A stretch of DNA of 59,453 bases from assembly GCA_947457255.1 (NCBI GenBank), contig CANGUZ010000007.1, positions 1 through 59,453 of the forward strand, given 5' to 3'. The DNA is from Flavobacteriaceae bacterium (GTDB taxonomy: Bacteria > Bacteroidota > Bacteroidia > Flavobacteriales > Flavobacteriaceae). The position numbers were made by a program, and so were the translations under genes. Position 1 is the first letter of the stretch, and the number at the start of each line of letters is the position of its first letter. Shown here piece after piece: positions 54,792-59,453 of this stretch. Under the pieces are notes generated by a model, which searched no databases, had not been told where the DNA came from, and saw only the letters and a list, made by a program, of their open reading frames with translations.

Positions 54792-57245
54792 CTATATCTC
54801 TATTTCAAGCTCATTCTCAATTCTAATAGCATCATAAATTTCTAAATTTGAATTTAATATTTCTATTGATACAACTAACGAATAAGACACTTCGCTATTT
54901 GTTTTGTCCCATCCCTTATGTCCTCTAACTGCAAAGCTTATATCATTTGGAAGTTCATGTGACTTTATAATTGTCCAGTCCTTTTGGACTGTACTATTTG
55001 TTCTACTAATCCCATCAACAGATCCTCTAGAATCACTTTTAATTTTCCAATCCCAACCACTCATTCCATTTCTGACATCTCTATCATAATTCGTGTCATC
55101 TTCTTCGATTTCTTTTAGAACATAGTCTCTAAAATCTTCAAATGATTCTCCAACTTTTGAACTCGTCCAGTCAAGCCAAGATGACAAATATGATTTTGTT
55201 TTTTGCCTTGTACGTCTAACCCTAGTTGTATATGATAAAGTGACCTCAATTAAAATGTCATATTCCTCGACAGGAGACCTTAAAAATTCTGGAATGTTTA
55301 ATGAGTAGATATGACCTTCTTCTGCTCTTATTTCGCCTACATTATAAAAAGTTACTCTTTGATGAGTGTTTTTTGTAACACGCTCCAAAGATGGAATTCC
55401 GTACCCAAAATGTCTAATACTTTTTGATGTTGGATTTTCAAAAAAATTATTTGGTAATCTAGCTCCTTGTACAACTAAAGCACGAAGTAAATTAACATCT
55501 TCATCTGGATATAACTTTAATAATTGGGCAACTATATGTGAAACTTTTGGAGTTGCAAAAGAAGTCCCAACAATATCATTCCCTACAGCTGAACCACCAT
55601 TCAAAGTTGAACGAATTAACTCTGGAGAAATTGCTTCTTTTCCAGAAACAATATTCCCTGTTTTAGAAACGGTTAGTCCGCCTCCATATTCAACAACATC
55701 TGGTTTAATCATTCCCCAAATTCCTGTTCCTATTCTTGAAAACGGAGAAACTTCGTCTTCAATTCCCAATGATAAACAATGTGTATCATCAAAGGAAGCA
55801 TGATTTACTGAGCCGACTGAAATTGCAAAACTGCTCTGCGCAGGATTAGCTATTCTGCAAAATGGCTCTTCTAAAAAATCGGGATAATTTAATCCACTAC
55901 CTAAATAATGCCTTATGTCATCTTTTGTAATATTTCCAGTTGATATTAAAAAAATGACCTTGTTGTGGTTTATAAGCGAATCAATAGTTGCTGCCCAAGA
56001 TGACATGTGCTTTAAACGAGAAGCAACATTAGAATTTATAGATAAATTGAAAATTTTGCATTCTTCGTTATCCTCTACAATTTCTTTCATAAGTTCTGCT
56101 GGTAATTTATGAGTAAGAGTATTGTTTTTATCTAGTACTCTCAAATTCCTAACAAAACACGGCAATTGATAGGGTTGGTCTACAGATGAAATTCCATAAG
56201 GATATAGAATAGCACCAGCAACTCTAGTTCCGTGCCCTCCATTTTTTACATAATCAGCCGTTGAAACATCTCCTTCAATGTAAGATTTTGAATTACCTTC
56301 AATTATAGCTGGAGAAATATATTTATGCCCCTCCATTATACCGCTATCAATTACTCCGATTTCTGGAGAATTGCCATGTGGTGCTATAACTTCAATTTCT
56401 AATGTTCCCGCTTCATCTAAATCACTACTCAGTCCCACAACCTCATCAATTTCTGAAACCTCAAAAACAAACGGATAATTGGACACTAAATCTTTTAATC
56501 CTTTACCTGTAATTTCAACTTCACAACAAAAGCTATCTTCTAAATCAATTAAAGAACTAGTTATCTGTCCGTAATAATTTATAAATTTTTCAAACTCTTC
56601 TTGTCGCTCATTAAATCGTTCGTCTCGTTCAATTTGCTCTTGTCTATGCTTTTCTAATTTATTTTCAAAACCTCTTTTATTTGGGTATGGAGATTTCCCT
56701 ACGGGCTTGTCGAAAGCAATACCTACTTCAAGTTTATATAATTCACTTTCTTCAATTGTTCTCCAGATTGATTTAAGTTTATCGGAGAGTATATGACTTG
56801 GCTTCCATTGTTTGCCTTCTACAATTTCCCAAAAATCTGCAACTTTAGCACCACCTCTTTCATCATCAAGAAATTTTTGAATTTTCTCATTTAATGAATT
56901 GAAACCATCTAAAGATGCACCAATAATAAACCCCTCTTCCTCTTGTGAAATTACTTCAATACCAAATTGTTTTAAATCAAAATCATAACCTATTAAATCT
57001 GGATTTATTTTTAAAAAGATTGGAATTACATCAGCATCTAAAGGTGCTAAATCTAGCTGTTCTCTTTGGTTAATTTCATTTTGCCAGTCGGACTTTATTT
57101 GAGATGTCCTGCCAGATAAATAGCCAAAGTGTCCTTGTCTATTATCTTTATTTTGTGCTGATTGTGGATTCTGTTTTCCTCCACCATGCAAACGAGGTTT
57201 TCCCGTAACCTTTTGAAGGAATTTTAAATGCGGAAATTTCTCCAT
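54792..57245 (-). CDS. ietS: Subtilisin-like serine protease, IetS-like partner of the AAA ATPase
   Basis: 817 residues, no signal peptide, so cytoplasmic. The S8 catalytic triad is complete: Asp300 in GVIDSGI, His338 in NGGHGTRVAG, Ser562 in VGTSFATPKV, with the oxyanion Asn438 in STGN. About 280 residues precede the protease domain (basic start, coiled-coil-like stretch near 195-222) and about 230 follow it. The start lies 8 bases after the stop of the ATPase gene. This AAA-ATPase plus subtilase order is that of IetAS, described as a toxin-antitoxin-like stability module of the Agrobacterium Ti plasmid and later as an anti-phage system. In that model the protease is the toxic effector. Function here is inferred from domain pairing and the island setting. 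Confidence 0.85.
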   Translation of the reverse strand: MEKFPHLKFLQKVTGKPRLHGGGKQNPQSAQNKDNRQGHFGYLSGRTSQIKSDWQNEINQREQLDLAPLDADVIPIFLKINPDLIGYDFDLKQFGIEVISQEEEGFIIGASLDGFNSLNEKIQKFLDDERGGAKVADFWEIVEGKQWKPSHILSDKLKSIWRTIEESELYKLEVGIAFDKPVGKSPYPNKRGFENKLEKHRQEQIERDERFNERQEEFEKFINYYGQITSSLIDLEDSFCCEVEITGKGLKDLVSNYPFVFEVSEIDEVVGLSSDLDEAGTLEIEVIAPHGNSPEIGVIDSGIMEGHKYISPAIIEGNSKSYIEGDVSTADYVKNGGHGTRVAGAILYPYGISSVDQPYQLPCFVRNLRVLDKNNTLTHKLPAELMKEIVEDNEECKIFNLSINSNVASRLKHMSSWAATIDSLINHNKVIFLISTGNITKDDIRHYLGSGLNYPDFLEEPFCRIANPAQSSFAISVGSVNHASFDDTHCLSLGIEDEVSPFSRIGTGIWGMIKPDVVEYGGGLTVSKTGNIVSGKEAISPELIRSTLNGGSAVGNDIVGTSFATPKVSHIVAQLLKLYPDEDVNLLRALVVQGARLPNNFFENPTSKSIRHFGYGIPSLERVTKNTHQRVTFYNVGEIRAEEGHIYSLNIPEFLRSPVEEYDILIEVTLSYTTRVRRTRQKTKSYLSSWLDWTSSKVGESFEDFRDYVLKEIEEDDTNYDRDVRNGMSGWDWKIKSDSRGSVDGISRTNSTVQKDWTIIKSHELPNDISFAVRGHKGWDKTNSEVSYSLVVSIEILNSNLEIYDAIRIENELEIEI

Positions 57246-57253
57246 AAACCAAA

Positions 57254-58264
57254 CTATTTGTTAAAAGCTAAATTTTCTTCTAATGCTTTATCCAAATCAT
57301 CGGCAGAAATTTCTTTATGAGAATTTATAATTGATTTTTTTGCTGCATCATTCGCTATCTTAACAACTAGAGCATAAGATAATCCTTGCATATCTTTTGC
57401 ATAAGTTTCAAGTTTAATCTTCTTATTAAGATTTAATGCAGAAAAAGTTATTTTAAGTAAATCTACAATTTCGTTTTCATTTGGTTTTGGAAGTTCAATT
57501 ATCTCATCAAATCTTCTAAATAAAGCCTTATCTAAGCTACCTTCTAAATTAGTTGTAGCAATTAATATTCCTTGACCACTATACTCTTCTAATAACCCCA
57601 AAACAATATTTACGATTCTATGAATTTCTCCAACATCGTTTGATTTCAGGTCTCTTTGTTTACCGATAATATCAAACTCATCTAATAGAAGTACACAAGG
57701 ATATTTTTCTAGGCTTTCAAACAATTTATTTAAGTTTGATGCTGATTCTCCAAGATAAGATGAAATTATCGTATCAAAACGAACTTTATAAAATGGCAAT
57801 CCTAAATCCCAAGCTACTCGTTCAGCAGTCATACTTTTACCGCAACCTGAACTTCCATAAAGAAGTATTTTTTGTCGAGGTTTTAAACCGTGATGAGCAA
57901 GTCTTTCTCTTGCTATATATTCCTTTTCTATTCTTAATATTTTTTCTTCGACAACCGGAGCCAAAACCATATCATGTCTTAAAAAATCATTTTCTATATG
58001 AGTGGCTAATGGTAATTTGTACCTTCTGTCGGCTGGAATTAAAAACACATCATCCCTATCTCTTGTTAATTTAAGAGTAGGATTCTGTTGAGACTCTAAA
58101 ACTTTTGCCAAATTACCTTCCAAAATAGTATCAAGTCTATCCGCTAATTTGGTATGTCCTTTTTTTCTTTCTTCTTGAATAATTGTATGGGCTATCCTTA
58201 CCAAAGGTTCTTCTTTATTCCCTTCGATAGATTTAAACAATCTTGTAAGTAGCGTTTGGTTCAT
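57254..58264 (-). CDS. ietA: AAA+ ATPase, IetA-like regulator of the subtilase
   Basis: 336 residues. One AAA+ module: Walker A GSSGCGKS (137-144), Walker B VLLLDE (191-196), sensor 1 ATTN (236-239) and arginine-finger segment FRRFD (249-253). The first 100 residues are a helical N-terminal domain with EERKKGHTKLADRLDTIL, which may recognise a partner. The C-terminal helical lid is present (about 262-336). First gene of the two-gene unit on the island; the protease gene follows after 8 bases. In IetAS the ATPase is the neutralising or controlling partner. No defence trigger domain is recognisable, so how infection would be sensed is unknown. Confidence 0.85.
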   Translation of the reverse strand: MNQTLLTRLFKSIEGNKEEPLVRIAHTIIQEERKKGHTKLADRLDTILEGNLAKVLESQQNPTLKLTRDRDDVFLIPADRRYKLPLATHIENDFLRHDMVLAPVVEEKILRIEKEYIARERLAHHGLKPRQKILLYGSSGCGKSMTAERVAWDLGLPFYKVRFDTIISSYLGESASNLNKLFESLEKYPCVLLLDEFDIIGKQRDLKSNDVGEIHRIVNIVLGLLEEYSGQGILIATTNLEGSLDKALFRRFDEIIELPKPNENEIVDLLKITFSALNLNKKIKLETYAKDMQGLSYALVVKIANDAAKKSIINSHKEISADDLDKALEENLAFNK

Positions 58265-58357
58265 TTTAAGAATAATTTATTTCGTTCAAATATACTAAAA
58301 TAGTAAATATTTTGAATGCTATAAAGTGTTATAGTTAATTTTTTAGGATTAATTCTA

Positions 58358-58434
58358 CTGGCAGGCAAGAGGTGGTCGGTTCGAATCCGATATTCTCCAC
58401 AAGAAAAAACGCAACATTCAAAGTGTTGCGTTTT
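58358..58434 (+). repeat. Attachment-site copy 2: displaced tRNA-Ala 3' half plus terminator
   Basis: It starts exactly at the anticodon loop (CTGGCAGGCAAG) and ends after a second copy of the terminator hairpin. The T-arm differs from the intact tRNA at 58375, 58376 and 58390, yet still pairs: U-A replaces C-G and G-U replaces A-U. The 5' half of a tRNA is absent. This is probably the original chromosomal 3' end, pushed aside by the island. Confidence 0.8.
58404..58434. terminator. Second copy of the tRNA-Ala terminator, now ending the HIT gene
   Basis: Stem AAAACGCAACA (58406-58416) / TGTTGCGTTTT (58424-58434), with T-rich sequence on both strands. On the minus strand it directly follows the HIT gene, whose stop is at 58438. 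Confidence 0.85.
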
Positions 58435-58437
58435 GTT

Positions 58438-58827
58438 TTATAAGTTATCCTTAATTTTTTTTGCTAAAGCTTCGAACTCTTCTTTTTCTAACTTTACTTT
58501 ATTCTGAAAACGCATTTCGTCCATTTCGTTAAGCGGAATTAAATGTACGTGAGCATGAGGAACTTCAAGTCCGATAACTGCCATTCCTACTCTTTTGCAT
58601 GGAACCGCTTTTTCGAGTGCAATTGCCACTTTCTTAGAAAATTGCATTAAAGCCAAATACTTTTCATCTTCTATATCAAAAATCTTATCTATTTCGGTTT
58701 TAGGAATGCATAATGTATGTCCTTTAGCATTTGGATTTACATCTAAAAAAGCTAAAAAACTATCGTCTTCAGTGATTTTATAACAAGGGATTTCTCCGTT
58801 TACTATTTTTGTAAAAATACTTGCCAT
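58438..58827 (-). CDS. HIT-family nucleotide-binding hydrolase
   Basis: 129 residues, a single HIT domain. The histidine triad is HAHVHL, and the upstream KGHTLCIPKTEID and GMAVIGLEVPHAHVHLIP segments are typical of the Hint/HinT branch. It hydrolyses adenosine phosphoramidates or related nucleotides. The start is 5 bases after the greA stop, so the two are one operon. Confidence 0.93.
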   Translation of the reverse strand: MASIFTKIVNGEIPCYKITEDDSFLAFLDVNPNAKGHTLCIPKTEIDKIFDIEDEKYLALMQFSKKVAIALEKAVPCKRVGMAVIGLEVPHAHVHLIPLNEMDEMRFQNKVKLEKEEFEALAKKIKDNL

Positions 58828-58832
58828 TGTAG

Positions 58833-59309
58833 TTAGTCTCTTGAAATTTCTAATATTTCAAATTTTAAAACTCCATTAGGTACTGTTATTTCTGCAATAT
58901 CGCCAACTGATTTTCCCAGTAAACCTCTACCAATTGGCGATGTCACTGAAATTTTTCCTGCTTTTAAATCGGCTTCGCTTTCTGCTACCAGCGAATATTT
59001 CATTTCCATTCCGTTGGCCTGATTTTTAATTTTTACATTAGATAAAACCAATACTTTAGAAACATCAAGATGCGTTTCATCAATAAGCCTTGCATTAGAA
59101 TGTACTTCTTCTAATTTGGCAATTCGCATCTCTAGCATACCTTGTGCTTCTTTTGCGGCGTCGTATTCTGCATTTTCAGATAAATCACCTTTATCTCTTG
59201 CTTCTGCTATGTCTTGAGATGCTTTTGGTCGCATCACTGATTTTAAATAGTCTAATTCTTCTCTTAATTTTTTTAATCCTTCTGCTGTGTAATAAGATAC
59301 TGCGCTCAT
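58833..59309 (-). CDS. greA: Transcription elongation factor GreA
   Basis: 158 residues from the ATG at 59309 (MSAVSYYTAEGLKKLREELDYL), the length normal for GreA; the open frame upstream runs through the promoter. A GAGGA ribosome-binding site precedes this ATG, which is unusual in Bacteroidetes. The N-terminal coiled coil carries the acidic tip (ARDKGDLSENAEYDAAKEAQ); the C-terminal FKBP-like domain has SPIGRGLLGKSVGD. It rescues backtracked RNA polymerase by stimulating transcript cleavage. Its leader has a hairpin followed by T residues. Confidence 0.95.
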   Translation of the reverse strand: MSAVSYYTAEGLKKLREELDYLKSVMRPKASQDIAEARDKGDLSENAEYDAAKEAQGMLEMRIAKLEEVHSNARLIDETHLDVSKVLVLSNVKIKNQANGMEMKYSLVAESEADLKAGKISVTSPIGRGLLGKSVGDIAEITVPNGVLKFEILEISRD

Positions 59310-59335
59310 AATTTCCTCGTTTATATAAATAGAAA

Positions 59336-59357
59336 AAATCCCATCGGGACGGGATTT
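59336..59357 (-). promoter_or_regulatory. Terminator-like hairpin in the greA leader
   Basis: On the minus strand AAATCCC (59357-59351), 8-base loop, GGGATTT (59342-59336), continuing into a total of six T. From the -7 box, transcription should start near 59358, so the hairpin would be at the very 5' end of the mRNA, about 27 bases before the start codon. It could stabilise the message or act as a leaky stop. Confidence 0.55.
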
Positions 59358-59364
59358 GTAGTTA

Positions 59365-59372
59365 CAAAGATA
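59365..59372 (-). promoter_or_regulatory. Probable -7 element of greA
   Basis: TATCTTTG on the minus strand, an exact fit to TAnnTTTG. No TTTG at the usual -33 distance. The remaining bases to 59453 show no gene. Confidence 0.5.
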
Positions 59373-59453
59373 CATTATTATTTTTAATATTAAAATTATA
59401 TGTTAATCCTATTCAAACCAAAGTGAAATAATTTAAATTTGTTTGTTTTATTA

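Larger units (their letters stand above)
54678..58357. mobile_element. Small genomic island inserted in tRNA-Ala, carrying a two-gene IetAS-like system
   Basis: About 3.7 kb lies between the two copies of the tRNA 3' half. It contains only the subtilase and AAA-ATPase genes, transcribed toward the tRNA. No integrase or recombinase is present, so the island was either moved in trans or has lost its integrase. The structure explains the duplicated terminator near 58404. The limits follow from the repeat; they are not experimentally mapped. Confidence 0.75.

Noticed and set aside
58358..58400. A second functional tRNA gene
   Set aside because: Only the part from the anticodon loop to the acceptor 3' strand is present; there is no D-arm or 5' acceptor strand.
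59310..59375. Longer start for GreA
   Set aside because: The extension covers the leader hairpin and -7 box; a ribosome-binding site and family alignment favour 59309.

Overview
The window reads as chromosomal DNA of a member of the Flavobacteriia, most likely Flavobacterium or a close relative. It is AT-rich, its promoters fit the Bacteroidetes -33 TTTG / -7 TAnnTTTG pattern, it has a SusC/SusD pair, several secreted proteins end in type IX secretion (Por) sorting domains, and its NuoG lacks the large molybdopterin domain.

Positions 1-20850 form a polysaccharide utilization locus aimed at alpha-galactosides. On the minus strand are two secreted proteins made mainly of carbohydrate-binding modules, a vSGLT-like sodium/sugar symporter and a GntR-type regulator with a sugar-sensing domain. 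On the plus strand follow SusC, SusD, a GH36 and a GH97 alpha-galactosidase, a 1213-residue CBM/clan GH-D/T9SS protein, a fibronectin-type lipoprotein and a GH27 alpha-galactosidase, then a decayed copy of the lipoprotein gene. A repeated GTATAG-N4-GTATAG motif stands in front of both CBM genes and susC, and a close variant stands in front of a distant GH5 gene at 51-53 kb. These genes probably share one regulator.

Positions 20855-37250 are mostly core functions: the 2-oxoglutarate dehydrogenase E1/E2 genes, a polyprenyl synthetase, a TetR-tolC-MFP-RND efflux operon interrupted by a four-helix-bundle (23S rRNA intervening-sequence type) gene between inverted short-repeat arrays, a MORN-like secreted protein, aspS and a cold shock gene. 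Positions 37390-50580 hold a complete 14-gene respiratory complex I operon, nuoA to nuoN, with unusual repeats in three of its gaps.

Positions 50587-59453 hold an IS256-type transposase relic, a secreted GH5 enzyme, LpxH-like and QueD-like genes, tRNA-Ala(GGC), a two-gene AAA-ATPase/subtilase cassette resembling the IetAS plasmid-stability/anti-phage system, then a HIT-family gene and greA. The cassette is bounded by the tRNA and by a second copy of the tRNA 3' half plus its terminator, starting at the anticodon loop. This is the signature of site-specific integration into the tRNA gene, and it is the most striking accessory feature of the window.
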